A DNA stretch of 64,000 nt, taken from Cyanidiococcus yangmingshanensis. Taxonomy: Eukaryota > Rhodophyta > Bangiophyceae > Cyanidiales > Cyanidiaceae. Position 1 is the stretch's first letter. The number at the start of each line of letters is the position of its first letter. A program made the position numbers and the translations under genes. Shown piece after piece: positions 32,606-43,900 of the stretch. Below the pieces are notes generated by a model that was given only the letters and a program-made list of their open reading frames with translations, had not been told where the DNA came from and made no database searches. The stretch covers positions 444,501 through 508,500 of the forward strand of contig VWRR01000005.1 of NCBI GenBank assembly GCA_013995675.1, in the 5' to 3' direction.

Positions 32606-34724
32606 TTACATCGGATCCTCACTTGCACTCGAGTCTGGCAAACATGATTCCGATCCTTCATACCGGATCCAACATGCTGAGCTCCATGGGACTTGCTGCA
32701 GGGGTCGCATTTGTGCAGACTCAAGGCCATCACGCACCGCGCTCAAAACGATATGAGCAAGGTCGCCAGCATAAACCTGTGCCCAGCGCAGGGATCTCTC
32801 AGCCGAGCGCGGACTCTCGTCCTGGATCGGGTCCGCGACTCTAACTGGAACTGCAACGTGCAGTGGAACGGAGTCCCCTCCACTGCGAGGCCGGTGTGCG
32901 CTGCAGCGTAGGCGATAGCGCTCCACCAGTTTTCGTGTCGGATGATCAAGACGGTTGAGATAAGCCTCATTTTCGGGAGCAGCCATCGCAATCTGATGAA
33001 TCAGAAAGAGGATGAGCCACGTGAATCGAGGCTGCTGACGCCAGACAAACGGTCTCTGCGTTAGCAAATGGAGATAAGTATTCTGTGCGATGACGGAATG
33101 ATCGACTGGCTCCAGCGGTATCGTCCAAAGCAGGATCCTAGACTCTGTTTCCAAATCACTTCCCAGTACTCCTTGAACGTTCCCCTCACACGGCAGCAGG
33201 AGCACTCCTTCGTCGAGGAAAGTATAATTCTGTCCCGCTGGTTTCAAACGCCTCCCGTACCAACTCTGCCCGTAAAGCTGCTCTTTCCATTGGCCTATGC
33301 AACTGGCCAAGTTCGAAGAGCAATTGTATATTCAGTGTCGAAAGTATTCGGCGGTACGCTGGCCCATGTACACCTTCGAAAGTGACAGCATGCAGAGTCT
33401 GTACAGATAACTGTCTGTTCTGCGCAGCAAGATAGAGCGCGTCATGGTCTCCTCGCATGTACGTCTTTCTAGAAAAGACCTCCAAGAGGCGCCATTGGTG
33501 AGCGACTTGCCCAAGTCGCTCATAGAAGAGCGCGCATAGCGGGAGACTGGACGACCAATCCGTGCTACCTTTCGGATCATTTTCGGCTCGCGGCAGATGA
33601 ACGTCCCAGATCTTGTTATCGCTGCATAGCATGAGGAAAAACAACTCCCAAATATTCGCTGAGGGCATGCGCTGAAGCAAACCTAGACCAGGGATCTCAC
33701 CCATGAGGTCCATGATCGCCAGCAGGTCCTCGAGACATGATATCGATCGCGGACTTGAGTCATATTCAACCGATGCCCGACGCAATGCATCAAAAAGCAC
33801 GAATGCCATCGGATGTCCAGAGTTACCGGAGGTGACCACGAAAACTCATCGTCTCGGAAGTTAGCTCTCCAGCATTGGATCCTGGCCAAGCTGTCGAGCC
33901 ATCTCTGGTGCCTCGGACAGAGCGCCTCCCGAGATCTCGCGTTTGGCTTGGAGTCGCCCCGTATAGGATCGCTGCTCGTGCACAAACTCCAGATGAGCAC
34001 GCGCCAGATGTCAGTCAGACCAGGTTCAAGCTCCAGTTGTCGGAAACGATGGAAAGAGAAAGCCGCGTCCGCTGCTTTGACTGCGCTCAAGAGTAGACGC
34101 TCGCAGCATACGGCGCGCTCGATACTTGTCTCTGCCCTGCGGAACGATGTTGACGCTGCAGTGCGTTCTTTGCATTGACTCGACTGATGCGGATGATATT
34201 CCTTCCCTGGCTCAGCACACTGAAATAATTCGGCAGCCATCGGCCGTAGGTGTCGACGCTCATCATCAAACGTGTCTGCAAGCATAAACGGGCGGTTCGT
34301 GGTTGCCTCTCGAAAGAAAAAATCACCAAGCGTCGCTTGCGTCCATCGAAGGAGGTCGATAGCACTACGGAGCTTGATCAGTGCGTAATATGGAGCATAG
34401 CGTCGCGTTAGCAGTGCTTCAGCTCCCTCCTGCTCCGCCTGGTCTGGCGAAGCGGTGCGACGAACTGTGCCAAGCACGCCTATGCACCTCGGCCAAAAGT
34501 TGCTCAAGCCGCTCGAAAGATTTCGCTAGCCGCTCTGACTGGGATTCGACTCCTTCATGATCCTCGGTGGAACTGGTGTCGTTTCCTGAAGCCTCAGCCG
34601 ACAGCCTTTCCAGTCGCAGACGCCGTCGCTCCTCTAAAGCTGCTGGCAGGCGTTCTCGGAAAACTCGCAAGTGTTGCCAATGATGCGGGATTTTGTTGCA
34701 TGCTTCCTCGACAAAAGCAGGCAT
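32606..34724 (-). CDS. Unknown protein spread over four overlapping frames
   Basis: Four minus-strand frames (34724-34419, 34507-33683, 33839-33186 and 33310-32606) overlap end to end and together read as one helical protein of about 700 residues. Each begins before the previous one stops. The start is ATG 34724, which follows an in-frame stop. The joins are +1 near 34467 (sequence CACAG on the coding strand), -1 near 33841-33844 (a run of four T), and +1 near 33231 (GACAG). The first frame has a charged coiled-coil-like end (SFERLEQLLAEVHRR); later parts are Leu/Trp-rich helices such as ANIWELFFLMLCSDNKIWDV and FTWLILFLIHQIAMAAPENE. I do not recognise the family. It may be an interrupted but functional gene with assembly indels, or a decaying one. 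Confidence 0.6.
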
Positions 34725-35849
34725 TTGGTTCTCATCAAGCTATAAAGAGAACACTGGTTCCCTGAGTCACGCTCATGAAGTTGTAGTGAGCGTTCAAGTC
34801 GTAACGACGAAGACGCAAGCCATGACAGCTAGAAGCGCTGTTGAACGCCACATCGTTGATGATTCTGAGCAATGACATAAACTCGTGCCTCCAAACTGCT
34901 GCGCAGAACTTTCGATACTGATTTCGGTCTTCAACTCTGAAGCAGCAGGCATAAACTTGTTCATGGGTTGCAGAATCCGCCCAGTTGGTCGATCGATACT
35001 CATTTTGGAATGAAGCTTTCGGTGGATACTCTTGGGCAGCACCGTAGGTGCCCCTTTGATCGATACAGTGTATCCTTGGACGGTGCACCCTGAGACATTG
35101 CAAAAATCGCTCAGAGAATCAATTAGGGACTTGGACACTTGGTTGATACCAGAACACTAGCTATATTCCACAAGGTGCTCGCTCCGATAAGCATTGGATC
35201 ATAAGCGACAGCGCGCTCTATGGACCTCTATCCCTGTGGTCGCGTTCATGAATCGGGTCCTTCTCCTGCAAGGCGCTCCTCATTCCCTTCGAAAACTCGG
35301 GCTGTATTTGAGAATGATCTCTAAGGGAAAAACATCAAAGAAGACTTTATGGACAAGGTTTTCGGAACGCGTTTTACAACAGCATGCCGAAGCGAACGGA
35401 CGCATGGGACGACGAAGACTCGCTCTTGCAACAGTCGGCGCTCAAAGAATAATTTCAGAACATTGCCAGCGAATCATCCACACAACAAAAAACGTTCATC
35501 CCTTGCCCAAATCATTCTTCCGGGAAGAGATGGTCGGAGCACTCCTCGGTCCGACAACACGCGAAACGCACCTTCAGTTTAACGAAAATAGCTTCGTCTC
35601 CGCGGCGAACTCACTCCCTTCTTACAAAGAAACTCATCTAAGTCTCAAAATGACGTGTCACACATAACCATCTTGGACGCTTGAAAGAGGACCGCAAGCG
35701 GAAACTCCTCCGAGTAACGTCAACGTCTCTCGGTTGTCTCGGTCGGAGCAAGCGATCAAAAGTCGACAACATGCTTCGGGGCCGCAGCTGCCGCGAATAG
35801 GCATGTTTCGTGTAACTTCTCCAACCCCTGACGCTGTTCGGTGCTGTTC
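34725..35849. other. Region between an unknown gene and the ING gene
   Basis: About 1.1 kb. Two overlapping minus-strand frames of 114-122 codons (34735-35138) and a plus-strand frame (35194-35667) are present, but none starts convincingly or resembles a family I know. The minus-strand pair could be a further upstream exon or frame of the broken gene next door. Confidence 0.4.
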
Positions 35850-36594
35850 ATGGCCTACCGAGGTCTTCATGCGCTTTCGCAACCTGCGTACTTGGAGGAC
35901 TTTATAAGTTCTGTTTCAAACCTTCCTCTTGAACTGCGTGAAAAGTATGGCCGTGTGGGAGAGCTCGATGCCTGCCGTCCAGCGATTGAAAAGCGAGGCG
36001 GAAGCTCTTGTTCGGGAGCTGCTGCGGAAAACCCCTGGCGCAAGTGCTGATGGACGACGTGAAACAGCCATGCTACAACGAGTGTGGCCGCGACTGGAAC
36101 AGCTGCAGGCTCAGTGCGTGAAACTGAGTCAAGAGAAAATCAGTCTTGCAGAGTCAGCCTACAATAGCGTGGACCAGCACGTACGAGACCTGGATGCAAA
36201 ACTTCGTGAATACGAGGCTTACCTTCGTCGGGAAGGACAGTGGCCAGAGGGTGTATATGGGGTTGCGTCTCCGGCAGAGGATATGGGGACGTCTCCGGTG
36301 AGAGCGCCACTGGCTACAGGTACCTCAGTGCGGTCTACCAACAAGCTCCTCTCCAGAGCGAACCGGAGGACGAACGAAGCAACAACGCTCAATGTCATGG
36401 ATGATATGCCAATTGACCCGAACGAGCCACGGTATTGTTACTGTCAGAACGTAAGCTATGGTCAGATGGTCGCCTGCGAGAGTGGCAACTGTCCCTATGA
36501 ATGGTTTCACTTTGAATGTGTCGGTCTGACCGAGCCGCCGAAGGGCGAATGGATCTGTCCAGACTGTCGAGCGCGCTCGAACCGAGGCCGTTGA
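35850..36594 (+). CDS. ING/Yng2-type PHD-finger protein, with a frame change
   Basis: ING proteins are reader subunits of histone acetyltransferase or deacetylase complexes. The N-terminal ING domain is read from ATG 35850: AYLEDFISSVSNLPLELREK then YGRVGELD, the family's typical YLE-x-x-x-x-x-x-x-LP-x-EL start. It then passes into the +1 frame (LKSEAEALVRELL and on). The first frame stops at 36050. The switch lies between about 35968 and 36000, close to CCAG at 35979-35982, too narrow for a normal intron without losing the domain. The second frame has a coiled region and the C-terminal PHD finger from about 36430 (RYCYCQNVSYGQMVACESG, FHFECVGL, GEWICPDC) with all eight zinc ligands. PHD fingers of this class bind trimethylated H3K4. 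The protein is about 248 residues. Confidence 0.85.
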
Positions 36595-37644
36595 ACACTT
36601 TGCGAGAAATCTCTGGTCTTGAATGGATCGCCAAGGGGGAGTCTGCCTCGATGACGGTTTGTTTCCGAAAGCTTAAGGTTCGTTCGACCTACCCGTATTC
36701 GTCGACAACGACGCAGGTCCATCGCCGCGAGCTCAGCGAATATTCTCTAGTGCTAGATATTTCGTCGTCTACGGCCAGAACATGCATAGCACCTAATGTT
36801 GAGGAGATATAGTGTACAACGAAATGGAAAGCGATATGGAATGAACGAGCTCAACGGAACCCTGCTCGCGACCAATGAAAGCGAGCATGTTCGCGACCAT
36901 GAACCGCGTTCCATTCTAGAGAGTCCCGTTACTTGAGCGTTTTCAATAAATCGATCAACCGATGAATCTGGTGCCCATCGTATGCAAGATACAGCGATCA
37001 TAACGTTTGGCAGAGGTGTCGTGAACAAGGGCTTGATGCTGTAGACGTAGCGTGCGCATGGGCGCCAATGCTCGTGGCCGTAAAAGGTATGCTATTGCGA
37101 CCGAAGAGAGGGCCCGATTTCAGCGTCAGCGAGAGAGATTTTCCTATGAATTTGAACGAGCGCTTCACTGAGGCGCCAGATGATCGGCCTAGCTGACAGG
37201 TGTCGTTATGAAAACTCCTCTGACAGGTTCGTTTTCTCCGCCCGCTTCCTATGCCAGACGCTTCGGGACACTCCCGCCAGCAGCGGCTCGAGTTGCGAGT
37301 GAATCGATATGCCTACGTGGAACGCATCCTGGACCGTGCCTGACGCAGCTCGCTGACAAGAAACGCGCACGGTTCGGGTATCAGGCTCCTCATACACACC
37401 TCAAGTCGATGGAACTTGGGAATACCTTGCGGTTTGCAGCCTTCGAGCCGACCAAACTTGGTTGCGTTGCGCTTTCGAGCGATCGTGAATCCACCTCTGC
37501 TTGATACCGATGGGGTTTGATGCGACACAGATGGGTTTTTAAAGAAAATAGCATGAACGTCTGGCGAGCGCGGTGGAGGCGCATTCAACAACCCCCCGGT
37601 GAGCGCTTCCTCTGTACGGTCCAGACGTCTCGAATCCCCCTTCT
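36595..37644. other. Intergenic region between convergent ING and MPI genes
   Basis: About 1.05 kb, long for a convergent gap here. Only short frames are present, the longest about 98 codons, and none is recognised. A small gene or non-coding RNA could be hidden, but nothing visible supports one. Confidence 0.45.
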
Positions 37645-38859
37645 CTACAGGCCATTGGCATCTCTTGCTGCAGGAACACTCGCTCGAAACACGACGCACC
37701 CCGAGCCTCCTGACTGCAGATGTATCTGAATACCAGGCGCTACCAAGCATGCCATTCCCGATGACAAAATATAGTTGTGGCTAGTTCCATTGCGAAAAAC
37801 GGTCACTTCACCATCCACAACAAGCAGGATTGAGTAGCTGATGGAGGGTTCCAGTACCATCGTCTGCGTCTCACGCTTGGGCTCCATATCGATGCACTCG
37901 AGTTGGAACTCGTCCACTGGGACGGGGAACCGATTCTGTGCATCTCGTCGGATGACTTCGACCGGATCCTTTGAGGCATACACGAGCATACTGCAGAGCG
38001 TCTCAATATCCTTGTGCTTTTCAGTGAGCCCAGCTCGAACGACGTTATCACTCGTTGCCATGATTTCGACGCAATCGCCCTGAAGATAAGCATGGGGCTC
38101 ATTGGGTCCCACAAAAATCGCTTCGCCTGGTTCCAGTCTCACATGGTTCAAGAGAAAAGCTGCAAAGACGCCAGCATCATTGGGATACTGGTTCGAGAGT
38201 CGTAGCGCCAGTGCGCTATCAGCATCCAGCTTGTCTGCAGATTCTAATCGTTTCCGTAGTCGCTTCGCCTGCTCAAGCGATTCAAGATTGTTGTGCATGA
38301 AAGATTCGAAAAGCTTCCGCAACGCATCGGGCGCTGCAGGCGACTCGCAGAACTCTGCCGCAAAGCTGCCACATGCGAGTCGAAACTCGGGAATGCTCTT
38401 GAGTGCGTCCACGATCTGCTCTACGGGACGGAAACCAAAGAGCGCTTCGAAAGGCTCCGGGCCCAGACAGACGCACATCTCCGGTTTATGATTCGCATCT
38501 CTGTACAAGTGCGGATGGCGAGCGTTCAGGATCTTTGCTAGCTCGTTATCAGGATGCGCTTGGATCGAGAGTGCACGATCCACGCTTAGTACCTTGAGCA
38601 GAAACGGCAACGCACCCGCTGGCAGATACGAAGATAAGGGTATTCGCCCACGGCCCTCTGTGATGACGCTCGCCTCTCCCGATGGGTGCGTGCCCAACCA
38701 GAGCTCTGCATAAGGCAACGCGTCAGACATCTGTTGTTCCGGTATAATGCCCTGAGCTGCAGCGTAACGAGCGACTCGGGAGCGTTGACCACGACGACCC
38801 CAGGCATAAGTCTGGATATGGCCTTGAAGAAGGCAAACGCCAGGGTCCGCTGGCCTCAT
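37645..38859 (-). CDS. MPI: Mannose-6-phosphate isomerase, type I
   Basis: This zinc enzyme interconverts fructose-6-phosphate and mannose-6-phosphate, feeding GDP-mannose for glycosylation and cell-wall polymers. It has 404 residues, starts at ATG 38859 and has an intact frame. Motifs are QTYAWGRRG near the N-terminus, YAELWLGTHPSGEAS, FLLKVLSVDRALSIQAHPDN (Zn-binding Gln/His) and HKPEMCVCL (Zn Glu). In the C-terminal domain, GPNEPHAYLQGDCVEIMATS, DNVVRAGLTEK-x-KD and the terminal jelly-roll strands are present. Length is normal. The gene converges on ING and diverges from the NOPCHAP1-like gene. Confidence 0.95.
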   Translation of the reverse strand: MRPADPGVCLLQGHIQTYAWGRRGQRSRVARYAAAQGIIPEQQMSDALPYAELWLGTHPSGEASVITEGRGRIPLSSYLPAGALPFLLKVLSVDRALSIQAHPDNELAKILNARHPHLYRDANHKPEMCVCLGPEPFEALFGFRPVEQIVDALKSIPEFRLACGSFAAEFCESPAAPDALRKLFESFMHNNLESLEQAKRLRKRLESADKLDADSALALRLSNQYPNDAGVFAAFLLNHVRLEPGEAIFVGPNEPHAYLQGDCVEIMATSDNVVRAGLTEKHKDIETLCSMLVYASKDPVEVIRRDAQNRFPVPVDEFQLECIDMEPKRETQTMVLEPSISYSILLVVDGEVTVFRNGTSHNYILSSGMACLVAPGIQIHLQSGGSGCVVFRASVPAARDANGL

Positions 38860-39270
38860 TCTCTTGCGACAATACCCAAACTATTTAACCTCGAGATGAT
38901 GGTCGAGCTTGCCAACAAGAGGGCTTTACGTAGCTGCTCTTGAACGCGATTCACCTTTGAACGGTTTTGTTCTCCCGCGAACGTGGCTTGCGGACGTTCG
39001 GTCAGGTGGCGGGGGTTTTCAAGAACGCGTCGCCGAACGGCACCGCCAGGGTCGTCGAGCATTTGCTCTCCGTTCGGTTTTATAACCGGTCTTTAGAGCA
39101 GAGGCAGCCACTCCCTATAGAGGGTGCTTGGTTTTCTTGCAGAGCAGCTGGTGAGAAACTCGCTGAAAGCTTGATTCCGGTGTTGGTTGCCTCGGAAGGT
39201 GGCGAACTTTGTTGGGGCACTGGTCGTTTCAGACTCCAGGCTAGCGAGACGGACAAGCAGACGCCCCGCT
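38860..39270. promoter_or_regulatory. Divergent upstream region of MPI and NOPCHAP1-like genes
   Basis: About 410 bases between two divergent start codons. It must contain both promoters, but I cannot point to a specific element. No repeat is seen. Confidence 0.4.
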
Positions 39271-40017
39271 ATGGCCAGGGACGTCGAAACTTCCGTCGGC
39301 GCATCGCTGAACCGTCCAAGTGAGCGTATCGATGAATATGAAGATCAGGCAGATGCGCGAGTACGTGCGGTAGAGCGTCTCCTGTTCCAGTCAAGACTAC
39401 AGGAGCGTGCTTGTACGGCGCCGCTCACAGGTCCGGTGACACCAAGTTGTTTATTCGAGCGACTGCGGGTGTTTCTACCTGAAATGCGTGCAGCGAACGA
39501 GTTGCTAGTGCTGAGGAAAAACCAAGGCGAAGCGGTTGCTCTGGATTCAGACGTTTTAACAGCCACGTCGACAGCGTTATCCACCACTGAACCAACCGTA
39601 GAGGTAGTCTTGTTGAACGCGCCTTTGACAGGGGCCACCAGTTGTGATACCTCGCCGCCTGAACAGATAGACAACGGGCTGGTTTCACAGAAATTTCTGC
39701 AGAATACATCGCTGTTTGGAGCACCATCGAACGACCAGCGGTCAGAGCGGCTGCAACAGGTCCAGGGGCGTTCGCATGCGAATAGCGCTCCGAAACGCTG
39801 TAGCCTCATCGAGGAGCTTCCAAGTTCTCCTGCCACTGGTTCGCAGCCAGAAACTACATCATGGGCATGTGCAGTATCCCCTTGCAGAGATACGCCAGTA
39901 AAAGAAGCATGGCCAGAGCACAGAGAAGCTGAAGCGAGGAGCGTTGAATCTTCCTTGGCAGACGATCCAGAGCGATCATCAACGCTGCAATCAGGAGATA
40001 TCGACCAGCTTCAATAA
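39271..40017 (+). CDS. NOPCHAP1-like (DUF4598) protein, possible snoRNP assembly chaperone
   Basis: The 248-residue frame starts at ATG 39271. A segment in the middle, LFERLRVFLPEMRAANELL, resembles the core of the C12orf45/NOPCHAP1 (DUF4598) family (L-x-R-L-x-x-FLP-x-x-x-x-AN-x-x-L). A hydrophobic-acidic stretch TVEVVLLNAPL follows at the position where the family has its second short motif. In animals and fungi the protein helps deliver NOP58 to box C/D snoRNPs through R2TP. The C-terminal half is Ser/Pro/Glu-rich and probably disordered. The last 164 bases overlap, antisense, the end of the OST3/6 gene. The family call rests on a short motif and is moderate. Confidence 0.5.
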   Translation: MARDVETSVGASLNRPSERIDEYEDQADARVRAVERLLFQSRLQERACTAPLTGPVTPSCLFERLRVFLPEMRAANELLVLRKNQGEAVALDSDVLTATSTALSTTEPTVEVVLLNAPLTGATSCDTSPPEQIDNGLVSQKFLQNTSLFGAPSNDQRSERLQQVQGRSHANSAPKRCSLIEELPSSPATGSQPETTSWACAVSPCRDTPVKEAWPEHREAEARSVESSLADDPERSSTLQSGDIDQLQ

Positions 40018-40945
40018 AGCCCTCTGCAGCGAGTGCATCTTGGGAAGCAGGTCCACGGCGACGCACACCAGGACGATTACTTCGGAGACGAATACGCCCG
40101 CCTTCCCAGAGAAACAGCGGTGTCCCCTGAATAATCCAGCCGTGACCTCCACCCAGCGCGAACGAATACATGAGCAATGTGAGTACGAACCAAGTCCCCG
40201 GTTGCTGATGCCATTTGAACCACCATCCGAGCAGCAACGCAGCGCTTAGTAATAAGCAGACCAGAGGCCAGTTTCGTCGCAAGGCCGGAATGACATAGAC
40301 AGGGCCACCCATAGATATCCGTAGTGCTGGACGACGGCCGAGTCGTTGCATGTCGGCATTGGTGTGTCGTATGACCCATCCAGCGATCGCGCTCCCGTCA
40401 AGTCCATCTCCAGTTGGTGGCGGTTCAGGACGGAAACGTACGACCTGCTTTGCATTGGGCGATGGCACTCCTGCTGGAACATAAATCAATGCAGGTAACG
40501 TCGAGATCTGCAGCGTCTGGAGCCAGGGTAGAACCTCTTTCTCATTACTCGCGTCCATATCTACCATCAGGAAAAAAACAGACATCTGGCCTCTTGACTC
40601 ATACCGTGCGTTGGCTTGTTTGACGAGCCGCGAAATCTGCCCGACTTGGTGTCGCAGGTAGAGACATAGCCCGCAAGTTGCCTCCTGCGCGGTCGACGTG
40701 AAGAGCAGGACCACCCCGTACGGTCTTTCGCTGGCCGTAAAAACCACACTACCTAGATTGGATGCCCGTTTCACTGGAATCAAGCCCGTCTCATACTGCT
40801 GACGCAAAGATCGCAAACGTTTCAGCGATTCGAGAGCGGGCTCGCTCTGAGCGCGCTCGTTCGCAGTGTCGACTAACGCGCAAAACAGACCCAACACAAA
40901 CGCAAGTCCACAGAGTAGCCATAGAACACGCTTTGAAGTACGCAT
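39854..40945 (-). CDS. OST3: OST3/OST6 (MagT1/TUSC3) oligosaccharyltransferase subunit
   Basis: A thioredoxin-like subunit of the ER oligosaccharyltransferase that makes transient mixed disulfides with substrates to aid N-glycosylation. ATG 40945 begins a signal peptide (MRTSKRVLWLLCGLAFVLG), so I rejected the Arg-rich upstream extension. The protein has 363 residues. The lumenal domain carries the redox CXXC as CGLC in TAQEATCGLCLYLRHQ, then QTLQISTLPALIYVPAG with the cis-Pro region. Four membrane helices occupy the C-terminus (starting near RNWPLVCLLLSAALLLGWWF), as in the family. The final 54 codons overlap the opposing NOPCHAP1-like frame. Confidence 0.88.
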   Translation of the reverse strand: MRTSKRVLWLLCGLAFVLGLFCALVDTANERAQSEPALESLKRLRSLRQQYETGLIPVKRASNLGSVVFTASERPYGVVLLFTSTAQEATCGLCLYLRHQVGQISRLVKQANARYESRGQMSVFFLMVDMDASNEKEVLPWLQTLQISTLPALIYVPAGVPSPNAKQVVRFRPEPPPTGDGLDGSAIAGWVIRHTNADMQRLGRRPALRISMGGPVYVIPALRRNWPLVCLLLSAALLLGWWFKWHQQPGTWFVLTLLMYSFALGGGHGWIIQGTPLFLWEGGRIRLRSNRPGVRRRGPASQDALAAEGFIEAGRYLLIAALMIALDRLPRKIQRSSLQLLCALAMLLLLAYLCKGILHMPMM

Positions 40946-41778
40946 CTCTAAGAATGTTTCCACTTGCGTGCACCTTCTGTTACGGGTTTTTGTCGACTGC
41001 AAAGCCGTGCATCGACTGGACCGGACCGAGAAGCGTGTTTTCGACCAAGACCGCCTAGTTATTCGCAAGTCGCTATGCGGACCGGCCACACGGCCCGCGG
41101 TGTTCCCGGTCGACACCGACGCAACGCTGCGGTATCGGGTCCGATAAGGACCGTGGTTCCTGGCTATGCTCATCAAGCCGGACAATATAGGGTGTCATCG
41201 ACAGAGAACAGTCGGTTGGTGGGTATGATGTCGACCTTGGGACGCATCCGTTCGCGAACGATGTCTTGGCATCCACTCGAATGTTCAGAAGCAGTACCAG
41301 CAGCGAACACGATTCGTCGGATCGCCTTGAAAGTGGGTATCGGCGTGAAGTTGCTAGTCTTCAGTTTGTGACGCGCTCGAAGCGCCCACCTGGAACGTGA
41401 GCAATGTTCATAGGCGATCGATTCATGGATGTGAGGTTGAGAACGACCTCTGAAAAGCTCTCGGAACAGTGTTCATTTCGCATATTTATCGCGGAAAGCG
41501 CTGTTCCCAGACTTGACCACAGAGGTTACCTGAGAAAGCGGCAAAATCGTTGAGGGTTACTGCCTTTTATTCATTTCTCGTATGGCTCTTCGAGGAAGCC
41601 ACGACGGTTGATTGAGTGTCATGCTGTCCACGGAGAGGGGGTGCGCACGCCCAGACCCCTGATCAGGTTCGGGACAAGCGTCAGATTGGCTATAAAGATA
41701 CCAGGTGCATGCGCCTGACGAAGAATCTAGCATCTGGCATCTTTGCATCCCAACAGCAGGATAACTATTGGGCCAGCC
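40946..41778. other. Intergenic region upstream of OST3/6
   Basis: About 830 bases. Frames are short; the Arg-rich extension of the OST3/6 frame runs to 41185 but has no convincing start or similarity. Nothing else is recognised. Confidence 0.45.
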
Positions 41779-42264
41779 TCAGTTCAATCCAGCTTGGTGC
41801 AGGGCACTTAACGAGCTTTGGAGACTGGCATCAACTGTATCTAGTTCATGTTGGTCTATGACGTGGCCACCAGCACTCCCAGTAGGGAGACTCGAGGTAG
41901 ACGCCAGTGCGCTCAGATTGGGACTTTGGACCGCGAATCCGGTTATTACCGATGATGCGCTTGGCTGAGGCCCCGAAACGATCCCAGCCGGACTAGCCAC
42001 CGGCGTGATGGTGCGCGCATTCGGTCCAAAACGCACAGAGAAGCTGCCTATTGGGGAGCCCGATGGCACGGGTATATCCACCGACGCCTGCACACCAGGG
42101 TTACTCGGGCCCACGACCCCAGTAACCGAGGCTCCTGGCACGCGCGGTTGCGCAGTCATGGTTGCCGCACGAACCAATAGCACGAGTTGCCACATCAAAA
42201 GCAGCACGCTCAGCAGCGTGCAAAAAAGGCGTTTCCCGCCGAATCCTCGAGTGCCTACGCTCAT
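41779..42264 (-). CDS. Small secreted or membrane-anchored Ser/Pro/Val-rich protein
   Basis: Starting at ATG 42264, 161 residues. Residues about 9-32 form a clear hydrophobic signal (LFCTLLSVLLLMWQLVLLVRA). The rest is rich in Ser, Pro, Gly, Val and Ala with short repeats of VPGASV/PSGSPIG type, and has no Cys after the signal. The call is by composition only, and I do not recognise a family. It could be a cell-wall or vacuolar protein. The next convincing gene on either side is more than 800 bases away. Confidence 0.5.
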   Translation of the reverse strand: MSVGTRGFGGKRLFCTLLSVLLLMWQLVLLVRAATMTAQPRVPGASVTGVVGPSNPGVQASVDIPVPSGSPIGSFSVRFGPNARTITPVASPAGIVSGPQPSASSVITGFAVQSPNLSALASTSSLPTGSAGGHVIDQHELDTVDASLQSSLSALHQAGLN

Positions 42265-43900
42265 CTCAATCAATTCGTTCTACTGTTGTCCGAGTAAGCG
42301 CTCAAGTGCGTAGGCGATCGCTCATACAACAAGGAAGCGTTTCGGCTCAACGAACAGACTCGAAAGCGTCTTGTTCCAGTATTCGAAAGGAAAACTGTCC
42401 GTCTCAATCTTTTCAGTTACTCGTAAAACCTCCTTTCGTTCTCCCAAAAATAGATGACAGTTACGGAAAAGTTCTACACACTCAACACAGTCGCATGTCG
42501 TTGTTTGCACAGCACCATCCTCGATGAAGAGAAATCATCTTCGTTTCCGCTCGAATTGACGGCTCCTACGCGCCGGCTCGTCGCAGCTCATGAACAGATC
42601 CGAATCGCTTCGGGCGCGTAACAACAGCGGCACCACGTTGACGCGCTCGGGGCGCCGTCGGACTCGAGCCGCCGCCCCCTCGGCATCAACCGTCACCAAC
42701 AATACTATACAAAAAGGACAATGATCACGCAGGCGTGATTCGGCGATGCGTGGCGGACCTGCGCGCGTGTCCTGTGCATGCAGGCGAGACGCTGACGCGA
42801 TGGCGCTCGGTCGGTTAAAAAACGTCGATGAAGGTGCGCGGTTGCAGCGGGCGGTGGTGCGGATGGCCCTCTCGAGCGTGCGCCAACGGCACGATGTGGC
42901 TAGGCACGAACACTGGTTGGAAAGCTGCCGATTTCATGGACGTGTTTCATGGGAGGCGTGAGATGCTTGTTTTTCTCTTAACGGAGACTCGATATGTTCC
43001 GGGGGTGTTGTTCATTGCGGTTTCGAGGATGATCGATGAGAGGAAATAGGTGAGGGCTTGTTCTGATTGGCTTTTTTGCAAAGCATCTGGCGTCGAGATT
43101 GCGATGGCGGTGACGAATGGAGCTCGGAACTGGGGTCTGATCGAAAATGGGAATCAAGCGGCTCCGAAATTACCGAGAATCGAGCGTAGGGGTTGCATCG
43201 AGTACAGCAAGGCTCGAAATAGGCAGACCCAAACGAATTCCCAAGATCCTTCCAGGTTAGTATCCGAATAGCTGTGTTGGTGCGGAACGATCGATGGATA
43301 GGGCGAATCTTCATTGGTAGCGTCATTCGCAACGCCTGCAACAGACATCGCGTATTGCTCGGGAACGAAGCACTTCGTGGATGCAGGTCAAGCTCAGAGA
43401 CCTGGTCGGATCATTACAGCCCTCATAAGCAGATATCGAATCGGAGACGTTTTCGTCGCACAGCGCTCTAGTAGACCCGGAGTTTTGCTGACTCTGGACA
43501 GCGCTTACGTTGCGACACTTGGTCAGGTCATCAGGATCCACCTTGGGATGTTCTCGAATCAAATAAACTATCAACCTTTGATCCCGATTCAAGGCAATGA
43601 TGCTGGGTCTAAGAAAACGCCGAGCGACGTTGCAAGGCCAGCCCTGAATGCATCCGCAACATGTTCATGCGAGCCGGCACGGGTACCGACGCCAGACGAG
43701 CGCCAACGCCACGGACCACGGCTGGGCGCGCGCCAGTGGCCATGGTCGCTTTCGCGCGGCTCATGGCTCGCTGTTTAGAACACTCAGGACGTTCTTTCGA
43801 TCGTGTTCGTTGACGTTTCGATTCTGGTCTTTGCGATACACAGAAAATAAAACCAAAGGTTCTGCTTTGATAGAGTCACATCACGCAACTTTAGCGAGAA
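42265..43900. other. Long intergenic region upstream of ISWI
   Basis: About 1.6 kb. The longest frame (43314-43778, plus strand, 154 codons) has no ATG near its start and no recognisable content. The part around 42590-42720 is Arg-codon rich on both strands. I see no repeat. Confidence 0.45.

Noticed and set aside
35194-35667. Plus-strand frame of 157 codons upstream of ING
   Set aside because: No ATG near its start and no recognisable content.
43314-43778. Plus-strand frame of 154 codons upstream of ISWI
   Set aside because: It starts without ATG, composition is irregular and there is no family resemblance.
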